Positions 20,515 to 29,166 of a stretch of 39,701 bases of DNA are shown one piece after another (positions within the stretch are counted from its first letter, which is position 1; each line of letters begins with the position of its first letter). The stretch comes from Boseongicola sp. (GTDB lineage Bacteria; Pseudomonadota; Alphaproteobacteria; Rhodobacterales; Rhodobacteraceae), in assembly GCA_013042105.1 (NCBI GenBank), contig JABDQU010000221.1, forward strand, positions 1-39,701. The letters run 5' to 3'. The notes below the pieces were generated by a model. The model was not told the origin of the DNA, ran no database searches, and worked only from the letters and a program-made list of their open reading frames with translations. Position numbers and translations under genes: made by a program.

Positions 20515-21255
20515 ATGAAGGGGCTTAAATCACTGGCCGATCTTCAAGCCAAAGCCGCAAAGGCACCGACCAAGGGTGTTCCTCCTGCTTTGCGCGATCC
20601 GGCGCGACGCGCTTTGATTGCATGGGTCGACACCGCCGTTCAGCATTCAATGCCTTTGAACGAAGTTTTGCGGCGTTTGCGGGACGGAGACGCCGCCGAA
20701 GTGATTGGCCGCACCGCAATTGCACCGCAGCTCGCAGACCCAGCCGGCCCCGCATCGCATGCCGCGTGCGCGCCCGGTTGCGCCTTTTGCTGCATCCTGA
20801 GCGGAGAAGATGGCGGAACGATTACCCAAACAGAAGCCAGACGTCTTTTTGAGGCGCTCGCACCGTTGAAGGGTCAGCCCGACGGACGTGCATGGACGTC
20901 CAAAGCCTGTCCTTCGCTCGATCCGGAAACACGCCTTTGCCGCGCCTATGAAGCCCGCCCAATGATTTGCCGCAGCTACATGTCATCAGATGTCAGCGCC
21001 TGCGAGACGATTGCCGAAGGAACACCGGCTGAAGGTGCCGGCGTCCTCGGGGCGCAAACGCTCTATCTCGCGGTCCTCACACTGTCGCGTAATCTGCTGA
21101 AAGGGATCACGCGTGTGCCGACTTACAGCCTGTCACGCATCGCCGCAGGGGCGGTCGACGGCGAAAGTCTTGAAGATGCCATGACTGCAGCAAAACACGG
21201 ACCGCGCGAGCTTGATCATGAGGTCGCGCGGCAAGCCGCTGTAATAAAACGCTAA
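20515..21255 (+). CDS. YkgJ-family cysteine-cluster protein
   Basis: CAPGCAFCC ... CPSLDPETRLCRAYEARPMICRSY cysteine motif. Confidence 0.8.
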   Translation: MKGLKSLADLQAKAAKAPTKGVPPALRDPARRALIAWVDTAVQHSMPLNEVLRRLRDGDAAEVIGRTAIAPQLADPAGPASHAACAPGCAFCCILSGEDGGTITQTEARRLFEALAPLKGQPDGRAWTSKACPSLDPETRLCRAYEARPMICRSYMSSDVSACETIAEGTPAEGAGVLGAQTLYLAVLTLSRNLLKGITRVPTYSLSRIAAGAVDGESLEDAMTAAKHGPRELDHEVARQAAVIKR

Positions 21256-21259
21256 GCCG

Positions 21260-22693
21260 TCAGACCGGCCAGCCGCCCACAGACTTGATCTCGACAAACT
21301 CTTCCAGCCCCCAAACGCCACCCTCGCGCCCGTTGCCCGATTGCCCGACACCGCCGAATGGCGCACCCTTGCCACGACCTTTGCCGTTCATCTGGACCAT
21401 CCCGGAATGCAATTCACGGGCGAAGCGCTCAAGTTTCGCAGGATCGCTGGACTGCACGTAATTCGTCAGCCCATAGACTGTATCGTTCGCAATCGAGAGC
21501 GCCTCGTCTGCCGAATCAAACGGCATGATCGATAAGACGGGACCGAATATCTCTTCCTGCATGATTGTCATATCGGGCGTCACATCGGCAAAGACCGTCG
21601 GACGCGCAAAATACCCGCGGTTCAGCCCATCCGGGCGGCCTACGCCCCCCTCGACCAGTCGCGCACCTTCATCGATGCCCTTTTGAATAAGACCCTGCAC
21701 CTTGTTGAACTGCGTCTCATTTACCAGCGGGCCAATGTGCGATCCCTTCTCGGCGGCAGGTCCCACACGGGTTGACCGGGCAACTTCCGCAGCTTCTTCC
21801 ACGGCCTGATCGTACCGGCCGCGTTCAACCAGCATCCGGGTTGGCGAGTTGCAGGACTGGCCGGTATTCTCAAAGACCTGCGCCGCGCCGCGCTTTACCG
21901 CATCTGCGTCCGCATCCGCAAAGACGATATTCGCGCCCTTACCACCAAGCTCGAGCGACACGCGCTTCAGCGTGTCCGCAGCCGCTTTCGAAATCGCGAT
22001 ACCCGCACGGGTCGATCCGGTGAACGAAATCATATCCACGTCAGGGTGTGTTGAGAGTTGCGTGCCAACACCGACCCCGTCACCGTTCACAAGATTGAAC
22101 ACGCCAGGCGGAACGCCAGCAGCATCCATGATCTCGGCAAATAAAAGCGATGACAACGGCGCGACCTCAGAGGGCTTCAACACCATCGTGCAGCCCGTCA
22201 TCATCGCGGGAATGACTTTGAGCGTGACCTGGTTCATCGGCCAGTTCCAAGGCGTGATCATACCGACAACACCAATTGGGTCCTTCAGAATACGCGTGCC
22301 GCGCTGTCCTTCTAGGCTATGCTCCCACTCGAAGTTCTTTACCGCGTGAAGGAACCCCCGAATGTGCCAGTCACCGGAATCCACCTGTTCGTCCAGCGAA
22401 AATTCAATCGGCGCGCCCATCTCAAGGCTCATTGCCTTGGCCATGTCATGTTCGCGCTCTTTATATGCCGTCAGAATACGCTCGACATATTCGATCCGCG
22501 TCTCGGGCTTCAGTGCGCGCCACGCGGGCAGGGCGGCCTTCGCGGCAGCAACGGCTGCGTCGGTATCGGCCTGACCACCGAGAGAAATCACCGCAACGGC
22601 TTCTTCCGTGGAAGGGTCGATCACGTCACAATCAGTGCCCGCGATCGGATCGACCCACGCACCGTTGATGTAGAATTGACGTTTTTCAATCAT
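21260..22693 (-). CDS. Aldehyde dehydrogenase family protein
   Basis: TPWNWPMNQ, LELGGKGANIVFADAD, NTGQSCNSPTR catalytic Cys. Confidence 0.92.
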   Translation of the reverse strand: MIEKRQFYINGAWVDPIAGTDCDVIDPSTEEAVAVISLGGQADTDAAVAAAKAALPAWRALKPETRIEYVERILTAYKEREHDMAKAMSLEMGAPIEFSLDEQVDSGDWHIRGFLHAVKNFEWEHSLEGQRGTRILKDPIGVVGMITPWNWPMNQVTLKVIPAMMTGCTMVLKPSEVAPLSSLLFAEIMDAAGVPPGVFNLVNGDGVGVGTQLSTHPDVDMISFTGSTRAGIAISKAAADTLKRVSLELGGKGANIVFADADADAVKRGAAQVFENTGQSCNSPTRMLVERGRYDQAVEEAAEVARSTRVGPAAEKGSHIGPLVNETQFNKVQGLIQKGIDEGARLVEGGVGRPDGLNRGYFARPTVFADVTPDMTIMQEEIFGPVLSIMPFDSADEALSIANDTVYGLTNYVQSSDPAKLERFARELHSGMVQMNGKGRGKGAPFGGVGQSGNGREGGVWGLEEFVEIKSVGGWPV

Positions 22694-22762
22694 TGCAAAG
22701 TCCTTCCTTCGTTTCCCTGAGACATGTCAGTCGCCTTGAACTTCGACAACCGTCCGAAACAC

Positions 22763-22776
22763 AATTTGATCAAATT
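22763..22776. promoter_or_regulatory. Perfect 14-bp palindrome upstream of aldehyde dehydrogenase gene
   Basis: AATTTGATCAAATT, 70 bp upstream of ATG at 22693. Confidence 0.4.
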
Positions 22777-22811
22777 TATTTTCACGCGCCTACGAAGGAA
22801 CCTGAAATAAG

Positions 22812-22845
22812 AAAAAGGCCGCATCCCGTAGGAGCGGCCTTTTCC
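22812..22845 (-). terminator. Rho-independent terminator for rpmJ
   Basis: AAAAGGCCGC (22813-22822) / GCGGCCTTTT (22834-22843), 11-nt loop; U-rich tract on minus strand. Confidence 0.85.
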
Positions 22846-22872
22846 AGATATTCCCTCGACGTCGGAGCCGAA

Positions 22873-22998
22873 TCAGCCCTGACGCGCTTTGAACCGGCGC
22901 TGCGTCTTGTTGATCACATAGACACGGCCCTTACGGCGCACGACACGGCAATCGCGATGCCGGTTCTTCAGCGAGCGGAGTGAGTTACGAACTTTCAT
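22873..22998 (-). CDS. rpmJ: 50S ribosomal protein L36
   Basis: [41 protein letters not shown] (41 aa). Confidence 0.95.
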   Translation of the reverse strand: MKVRNSLRSLKNRHRDCRVVRRKGRVYVINKTQRRFKARQG

Positions 22999-23080
22999 GT
23001 TCTTCTCCCTATTTCGCGGCGCGTGAAGGGCGCCTTTTGGTTTCGGTTCTACCATATTCCCTTGGGAATACGGCGGTTCA

Positions 23081-23155
23081 TGGTGGGCGATACTGGGATC
23101 GAACCAGTGACCCCTTCGATGTCAACGAAGTGCTCTACCGCTGAGCTAATCGCCC
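23081..23155 (-). tRNA. tRNA-Val(GAC)
   Basis: GGGCGAT/ATCGCCC 7-bp acceptor, TAGCTCAGCGGTAGAGC D arm, anticodon loop TTGACAT, GGTTCGATCC T arm, encoded CCA. Confidence 0.95.
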
Positions 23156-23310
23156 TGTCTTCAAACTTTTCCACCTTGCTCAAAAGAACAAGACGCGGGG
23201 CAAGCCCCGCGCTGGTCGGGGTGGCTATAATAGGTTCGCTCTTTCACTTCAAGGGCTTTTGGCATTGCCAGAAATTGCTCTATATTCCCCTACAACAAGG
23301 AGCAAGCCGC

Positions 23311-24165
23311 GTGAAACCATATCGACTGAGAATGCCGGACGTCAGAACAACAAGCGTTGTTTTTGCGTCGCCCCATTCCGGACGCGACTATCCGTGGAGC
23401 TTTATCAGACGTTCCATCCTGGATGAGCGCAAGCTTCGATCCTCGGAAGACGCATTCGTGGATCAGCTCTTCGACATGGCCCCCAAGCACGGCGCGCCTT
23501 TCCTCACAGCGACCCACCCCCGTGCCTGGGTTGATGTGAACCGCTCGGCAGATGAACTTGACCCGGCGTTGATCGAAGGTCTTGCCCGCAATGCGCACAA
23601 CCCGCGTGTTGCATCAGGGCTTGGCGTTGTGCCGCGCGTTGTGGCGAATGGGCGCGCAATCTATCGTGGCAAACTGACCCGGCGCGAAGCGGACACGCGT
23701 ATCCGCGATGTGTGGCAGCCCTGGCATGATGCGATCCAGACCCTGCTCGATGAAAGCCATGCGCTGTTTGGCGAGGCCGTGCTGATTGACTGTCATTCGA
23801 TGCCTCACGAGGCGCTTGAAAGCCTTTCACACCCACGTGGAAAGCGGCCAGATATCGTGCTTGGGGATCGGTTCGGCGCAGCGGCAGACAGCAAGATTGT
23901 TGACCGGATCGAAGCCGCCTTCGCAGCGGCGGGATTGCGGGTTGCGCGCAACGCACCTTTTGCCGGTGCCTTTGTCACGCAGCATTACGGTCGACCGGCG
24001 CGTTCGCAGCATGTCGTGCAAATTGAGATCGACCGCGCGCTTTACATGAATGAACAGGCCATACGACCGAACGGAAATTTCCAGAATTTCGCAGGTCTGA
24101 TGGAATCGGTCACAGCCGAGATTGCCGAGATCGGTCGTCGCGATATCCCTCTGGCGGCGGAATAA
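23311..24165 (+). CDS. N-formylglutamate amidohydrolase family protein
   Basis: VVFASPHSGRDYPW; LIDCHSMPHEA; DIVLGDRFG; GTG at 23311, since the listed ORF start lies before the tRNA gene. Confidence 0.9.
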   Translation: MKPYRLRMPDVRTTSVVFASPHSGRDYPWSFIRRSILDERKLRSSEDAFVDQLFDMAPKHGAPFLTATHPRAWVDVNRSADELDPALIEGLARNAHNPRVASGLGVVPRVVANGRAIYRGKLTRREADTRIRDVWQPWHDAIQTLLDESHALFGEAVLIDCHSMPHEALESLSHPRGKRPDIVLGDRFGAAADSKIVDRIEAAFAAAGLRVARNAPFAGAFVTQHYGRPARSQHVVQIEIDRALYMNEQAIRPNGNFQNFAGLMESVTAEIAEIGRRDIPLAAE

Positions 24166-24216
24166 GCAACGCAAACGTGATTGGTCAGATCTCCGCCGCT
24201 GCCGCAGGGTGGCGAG

Positions 24217-24588
24217 ATGAGACTATCTCTAACCCTGACCTTTCTGGCTCTGGCGAGCGTCGCCAATGCGACGGAAAGCCTGCGCAGCACCGATACTGAA
24301 CTTGATCAGATGGGGCTCACAGAGCTTCTGTCGGGGCAAGTTATTGAATTCTTTGATGGTTCCAAGTCTACATATCGCCAAGATGGACGCTACGAATACA
24401 CCTATACGGACGATGGTCCGATCTGGGCCGGAGCCTATCGCATGGAAGCTGACAGCACCGTTTGCGTGGATTTCGACAACGGATCTGCACGTTGTGATCT
24501 GATTGTAAAAGACGGCACACGCCTCGTGCTTATCACCACGGATGGCCTGCGGTTTCCAGTTCGGAACATAACTGTTGCCACGGATTGA
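24217..24588 (+). CDS. Secreted small protein of unknown function
   Basis: Signal peptide MRLSLTLTFLALASVANA; no recognised domain. Confidence 0.6.
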   Translation: MRLSLTLTFLALASVANATESLRSTDTELDQMGLTELLSGQVIEFFDGSKSTYRQDGRYEYTYTDDGPIWAGAYRMEADSTVCVDFDNGSARCDLIVKDGTRLVLITTDGLRFPVRNITVATD

Positions 24589-24660
24589 TGTGCTAAATCC
24601 TTGAAATTACTTAGGTCTGTCCCCTAGTCTAAGGGCGTATAGTTAAGAGTGGGGGCTCTT

Positions 24661-24783
24661 ATGAGTGATTTTTTGGTAGCAGGATTGATCCTGCTTGCCC
24701 TGGCGGCGGTGATGAACACCGGCACCGCCAGTGACCGTCTGGGGTGTAAGCCCGGCGATCGGGGTATCGTCCAAATCTGCTAG
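24661..24783 (+). CDS. Small hydrophobic protein (40 aa)
   Basis: Translated by hand: MSDFLVAGLILLALAAVMNTGTASDRLGCKPGDRGIVQIC; stop shares CTAG with convergent gene. Confidence 0.5.
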   Translation: MSDFLVAGLILLALAAVMNTGTASDRLGCKPGDRGIVQIC

Positions 24784-25952
24784 AGCGCGTTTAGCAGCTC
24801 TTGCGTCGGCCAAGCGTCGGCAGGAAGTCCGAGTCGTTGTTGCTCGGCCTGAACGGCTGCGCGGGTATTGGCGCCCAGTATTCCGTCGATTCCACCCACG
24901 TCATAGCCCCGGGATTGTAGCTTTTGTTGCAGCGACTTCATTCCATCACGGCCAAGGCCGGGGGTCGGATTTCCCGGATTCATTGGCGGTCCACCTTCCA
25001 GCCGTGTCGCAAAGTATGCGGCCGTGGTCACGTAGACAAAGCTTTGGTTCCACTCGAAGAACACGTCGAAGTTGGGGTAGGCCATAAACGCTGGGCCGCG
25101 GTGACCCTGAGGCAGGATGATCGCAGCTGGCAGGTTCTTCGCTTCAAGCCGTCCGTTTCGAGGCGCCACACCAAGCTGGACCCATTCGCGCGCCGTGCGC
25201 TTGCGGTCCAGCCCGGTTTTGGACCAGTCGAAGTTCTGCGGCATGGTGACTTCCTGCAACCAGGGCTCGCCTGCGCGCCAGCCCAGAGAACTCAGCATCT
25301 TGCCACCCGACAACAGGGCGTCCGCCGGAGATGTCTTTAACGTGACCTGACCGTCCCCGTCTCCGTCGACCCCGTTTTCGATGATGTCTTCGGGCAGCAT
25401 TTGCACCATGCCGATCTCGCCCGCCCATGCGCCGGTTGTGCGGGCAGGATCCAGATCTCCGCGCTCGAACAGTTCGAGGGCGGCAAAAACCTGTGGACGG
25501 AAAAGTTCGGGCCGGCGGCAATCGTGGGCAAGAGTGACCAGCGCATTAACCGTATTGAAGTCACCTTGCACGGCACCGAAGTCGGTCTCAAACGCCCAAA
25601 ACGCCAGAAGCACACCGCGTGAAACACCATACTCGCGTTCGATCCGATCAAACACAGCGTCCCACTTCCGCCCGTTCAATTGCCCGTTCTGAAGCCGGTT
25701 GTTCGAGATCAAACGGCCCGAGAAATCGAGGAATGGTCGGGTGAAAATACCCTGTGAACGATCTGCCCTGAGAACCGCATCATCCTTTTGAACACTCGCA
25801 AAAAACCGGTCTGCTATGGTCGCGGACGCGCCATTTGCGACGGCCTCGGCCCTAAGTTCGGAAACAAATCCCTGAAAGGAACCGCCGCAGGCTGTCGCGG
25901 CAGCGGCAGGCAGAATGAGAGCAGCTGACAGGGCAAAGAGAGATTTATTCAT
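24780..25952 (-). CDS. Lytic murein transglycosylase (MltB family) with C-terminal peptidoglycan-binding domain
   Basis: YGVSRGVLLAFWAFETDFG; GEIGMVQMLPEDIIENGVDGDGDG; C-terminal LQQKLQSRGYDVGGIDGILGANTRAAVQ. Confidence 0.9.
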   Translation of the reverse strand: MNKSLFALSAALILPAAAATACGGSFQGFVSELRAEAVANGASATIADRFFASVQKDDAVLRADRSQGIFTRPFLDFSGRLISNNRLQNGQLNGRKWDAVFDRIEREYGVSRGVLLAFWAFETDFGAVQGDFNTVNALVTLAHDCRRPELFRPQVFAALELFERGDLDPARTTGAWAGEIGMVQMLPEDIIENGVDGDGDGQVTLKTSPADALLSGGKMLSSLGWRAGEPWLQEVTMPQNFDWSKTGLDRKRTAREWVQLGVAPRNGRLEAKNLPAAIILPQGHRGPAFMAYPNFDVFFEWNQSFVYVTTAAYFATRLEGGPPMNPGNPTPGLGRDGMKSLQQKLQSRGYDVGGIDGILGANTRAAVQAEQQRLGLPADAWPTQELLNAL

Positions 25953-26141
25953 GGAATGCAAAGTCCTAAAAATTGTTGGTTGAACTCTAGCATCGCGGTT
26001 GGCGGTCGCAAGCAGCGCATCGGCATGGACCCGCCAATGGTTAACCGGAACTTCACACATATTAACCACTTGTTAAGCATTATCGACCAATTCTGGCCTC
26101 GGGGTATTTATCCGCAGCGGCTTCCCGCCGCGGGAGGTGGT

Positions 26142-26504
26142 ATGGTGGTATTGATCGTCGGAAATAATCCGCATTTGGCGCGCATCTGGTCGCGTCATCT
26201 TGAGCGGCAGGGCAACAGCGTAGCGGTTGTCCACAGTCAGGCCGATGCGACTGACTTCATGCGCGTTCACGACGTTGACGTGATCGTACTTGATTTGAAC
26301 CTTGAGCAGGGCAGCGCGCTGGCGATTGCTGACTATGCCAGCTATCGCAGGCCGTCGGCGCGCATCGTTTTTGTCTCCAACAGCACTTTTTTCTCGGATG
26401 GCTCAATCTTCAACCATATTCCGAACGCCGCCGCGATGGTGCCCGAGCAAACGCCGCCAAATGACTTGGCGGCGATTGTCGAATATCACGGCCGTGCCAG
26501 TTAA
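26142..26504 (+). CDS. Response-regulator receiver-like protein, stand-alone and degenerate
   Basis: VVLIVGNNPHLARIW...DVIVLDLNLEQGS...RIVFVSNS; acidic pair and Lys replaced. Confidence 0.65.
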   Translation: MVVLIVGNNPHLARIWSRHLERQGNSVAVVHSQADATDFMRVHDVDVIVLDLNLEQGSALAIADYASYRRPSARIVFVSNSTFFSDGSIFNHIPNAAAMVPEQTPPNDLAAIVEYHGRAS

Positions 26505-27505
26505 GCGGCTTTCGAAGTCTCCCGTCCGTGCGGGGCATCCCAGTCGATAACCGGATTGATCGGGATGATGCGATGCGGGTTAATCGTCTCGTGGCTATAG
26601 TGATAGTGGCGCACGATGTGATCGAAGTTGACCGTCTCGGCGATCCGAGTGCCGTTCGGAGCGACCCATTGATAAAGCTCCCGCGTATAGGCCCAGAGGT
26701 TCGGGAAATCGACGATCCGGCTGCGATTACATTTGAAATGCAAATGGTAAACCAGATCGAACCGGAACAAGGTCGGCACAAGTCGCCAGTCGGCTTCGGT
26801 AATCTGATCCCCCATAAGGTAGCGATTATTGGACAACCGCGCTTCCAGCCAATCCAGCGTTTCAAATAGCGTAGACGCGGCGTCATCATAGGCCTTCTGC
26901 GAGGTCGCAAATCCACATCTATACACACCATTGTTTAACGTGTCGTAAATGCGCGCGTTCACTTCTTCGATCTCATCGCGCATGTGCTCGGGCCAGTAGT
27001 CGTCGGTATTGCCGGTTAGCCCGTCAAAGGCTGAATTGAACATGCGAATGATCTCGGAACTTTCGTTCGAAACGATCGTCTCGGTCTGCTTATCCCAAAG
27101 AATGGGCACCGTAACGCGGCCCGACATCGTGGGATCGGATTTTGTATAGATATCGCGGGCAAATGGCAGGCCATATAGCGTATCACCCGTTGCGCCCGGA
27201 TAGTCACCGGCCAGAGTCCAGCCATCGGACAACATGTCCGGGTCAACGACCGAGATCGAAATCATGTCCTCAAGCCCTTTCAGCTTGCGAAACATCAGGG
27301 TGCGGTGCGCCCAGGGACAGGCAAACGAAACATAAAGATGATAGCGATCCGCTTCTGCTTTGAAGCCGCCGTCGCCCGAAGGACCGGGCGCGCCATCCGG
27401 CGTGATCCAGTTGCGGAACTTTGCGTCCGCCCGGACAAATGCCCCATCATTCGATTTCGTTTCATACCAGACATCATGCCAGACGCCGTCAACAAGCTTA
27501 CCCAT
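26501..27505 (-). CDS. Glutathionyl-hydroquinone reductase-like (xi-class GST, YqjG/Ecm4 family)
   Basis: YVSFACPWAHRTLMFRKLKGLEDMISISVVDP CPWAHR motif; RFDLVYHLHFKCN; GYPG-type C-terminal region. Confidence 0.9.
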   Translation of the reverse strand: MGKLVDGVWHDVWYETKSNDGAFVRADAKFRNWITPDGAPGPSGDGGFKAEADRYHLYVSFACPWAHRTLMFRKLKGLEDMISISVVDPDMLSDGWTLAGDYPGATGDTLYGLPFARDIYTKSDPTMSGRVTVPILWDKQTETIVSNESSEIIRMFNSAFDGLTGNTDDYWPEHMRDEIEEVNARIYDTLNNGVYRCGFATSQKAYDDAASTLFETLDWLEARLSNNRYLMGDQITEADWRLVPTLFRFDLVYHLHFKCNRSRIVDFPNLWAYTRELYQWVAPNGTRIAETVNFDHIVRHYHYSHETINPHRIIPINPVIDWDAPHGRETSKAA

Positions 27506-27742
27506 GTGTATTCTCCTTTGAGGCTCAATATGCGGCTGTGGCCTTCAGAAACCATCCCTTTGGCTACAGAGGCTCTGTGCGTATTTGCAGAGAGCAACGC
27601 ATGAAGTCTGGGGTTCTTCGCGAATTCATGCGTCCAAAGACCTCGCAAGCCTGTGGATTGTTTCATTATTCTGTCATGAAATCAGTGTTTTCTTTGCCCA
27701 GCGAGCGAATCGGCTCAGACTATCCCATGGGGGGATGATGCT

Positions 27743-28090
27743 ATGTCAGAGTATCTGCCAAAAGAGGTGCGTGAAGGGCTGGAAGCAGCCAGAAAGCGTA
27801 ACCGGGCGAAGAAAAGCCGTCTGCGGGTTCGCGTCGGGGATGAGACGTTTACCATTCTGCGGTATTGGGATGAGGGCTTTGCGCTTGATGCCGATGATGC
27901 GCCGCAATTGCGTGGGCTGGTCGATGTCTATGATGGCGCGCGCCATATGTCTCAGTGTCTGATCGTGGCGTCCGAAGAGGACGCCGGCGAGATGGTGTAT
28001 GAATTCAAGCGCGAGACAATTGCCGCCGACAAAGCACCGCTTGATTACGAGCGGTCCGAGTTCGCGCCGGTTGCGTTAATCGGGCGCTAA
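27743..28090 (+). CDS. Conserved hypothetical protein (115 aa)
   Basis: ATG preceded by purine-rich sequence; coding-like composition; followed by hairpin terminator. Confidence 0.65.
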   Translation: MSEYLPKEVREGLEAARKRNRAKKSRLRVRVGDETFTILRYWDEGFALDADDAPQLRGLVDVYDGARHMSQCLIVASEEDAGEMVYEFKRETIAADKAPLDYERSEFAPVALIGR

Positions 28091-28100
28091 ACCGGTCCTT

Positions 28101-28127
28101 CCGCGTCCTGGGTCAGGACGCGGTTTT
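28101..28127 (+). terminator. Rho-independent terminator overlapping 3' end of hemC
   Basis: CCGCGTCCTG (28101-28110), GGT loop, CAGGACGCGG (28114-28123), TTTT. Confidence 0.85.
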
Positions 28128-29063
28128 CCAATCAAAAAAGCCGTCACCCGCGCGGGCCAACAGGCTTTCCGCAAGGTCCTTGCCGATGGCTGCACCGTCT
28201 TCGATGGGACCACTGCGGATATCGCTCAGCGCTTCGGACCCGTCGGTGCGCAGGATTTCTCCGCGCAGGGTCAGGGTCCCGCCGTCAAGCGTGGCAAGGC
28301 CCGCAATTGGTGTCTCGCACGAGCCATCGAGCGCGGCCAGATAAGCGCGTTCTGCCGCCAGTCTTTGACCTGTTTCAAGGTGATGTAACGCGGCCAGCAT
28401 TTCGGTCGCGCGTGCATCATCGCTGCGCCGTTCAATGCCAATCGCGCCTTGTGCGACGGCGGGGAGCATTTCGGCGGTGTCGATAGCCGTGGCTGGGACA
28501 TCTGACATGCCGAGGCGGTTCAAACCGGCCATGGCAAGGAAGGTGCAGTGGGCGACACCGGCCTCCAATTTCTTCAATCTTGTCTGCACGTTACCGCGAA
28601 ACTCAACAATCTCAAGATCGGGGCGCCGGTTTAGCAATTGCGCTTTGCGACGCAGTGAGGAGGTGCCGACTTTCGTGCCCGGTGCCAGACCCGCAAGCGT
28701 GCCACCGCTGGGGGCGATGAAAGCATCACGCACATCTTCGCGCGGCAAATAACAATCAAGCGTCAGACCCCCCGGCTGTTCCACCGGCATGTCTTTCATT
28801 GAATGCACCGCAATATCGATCCGACCCGCCAGCAGGTCGTCTTCAATCTCGCGGGTGAAAAGGCCTTTACCGCCGATTTCCTTCAACGGACGGTCAAGGA
28901 TCGCATCGCCGGTCGTCTTGATCACGACAATCTCAAACGCTTCGGACGGCAGATCGAAAGCTGCCGACAAACGGTCGCGGGTTTCGTGGGCTTGCGCCAG
29001 CGCCAGAGGAGAGCCTCGGGTGCCGATGCGGAACGGATTTTCGGGATCAGGCATATTCTTCAT
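28113..29063 (-). CDS. hemC: Hydroxymethylbilane synthase
   Basis: FRIGTRGSPLALAQAHETRDRL; GTSSLRRKAQLL; GNVQTRLKKLEAG; DGSCETPIAG. Confidence 0.95.
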   Translation of the reverse strand: MKNMPDPENPFRIGTRGSPLALAQAHETRDRLSAAFDLPSEAFEIVVIKTTGDAILDRPLKEIGGKGLFTREIEDDLLAGRIDIAVHSMKDMPVEQPGGLTLDCYLPREDVRDAFIAPSGGTLAGLAPGTKVGTSSLRRKAQLLNRRPDLEIVEFRGNVQTRLKKLEAGVAHCTFLAMAGLNRLGMSDVPATAIDTAEMLPAVAQGAIGIERRSDDARATEMLAALHHLETGQRLAAERAYLAALDGSCETPIAGLATLDGGTLTLRGEILRTDGSEALSDIRSGPIEDGAAIGKDLAESLLARAGDGFFDWKTAS

Positions 29064-29081
29064 AATTGCCTGTGTAAGGGC

Positions 29082-29115
29082 GTCAGAAAAAACTGACAAC
29101 TCATTGTATTGACAA
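29082..29115. promoter_or_regulatory. Inverted/direct repeat cluster in hemC-hemE divergent intergenic region
   Basis: GTCAG-AAAAAA-CTGAC (29082-29097); TGACAA direct repeats at 29094 and 29110; TTGT-ATTG-ACAA (29104-29115). Confidence 0.4.
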
Positions 29116-29166
29116 TCTTACGTCTGGCTGGGACCTCTCTTATCCAAGTTGAGAAGGTATCCTGAC

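Noticed and set aside
23081-23155. tRNA-Val as a possible integration site for a genomic island
   Set aside because: No integrase, no duplicated tRNA 3' end noticed and flanks are ordinary chromosomal genes
27661-27681. TTTCAT-N9-ATGAAA inverted repeat upstream of the 115-aa gene
   Set aside because: Only 6-bp arms in a relatively AT-rich intergenic stretch; could easily be chance
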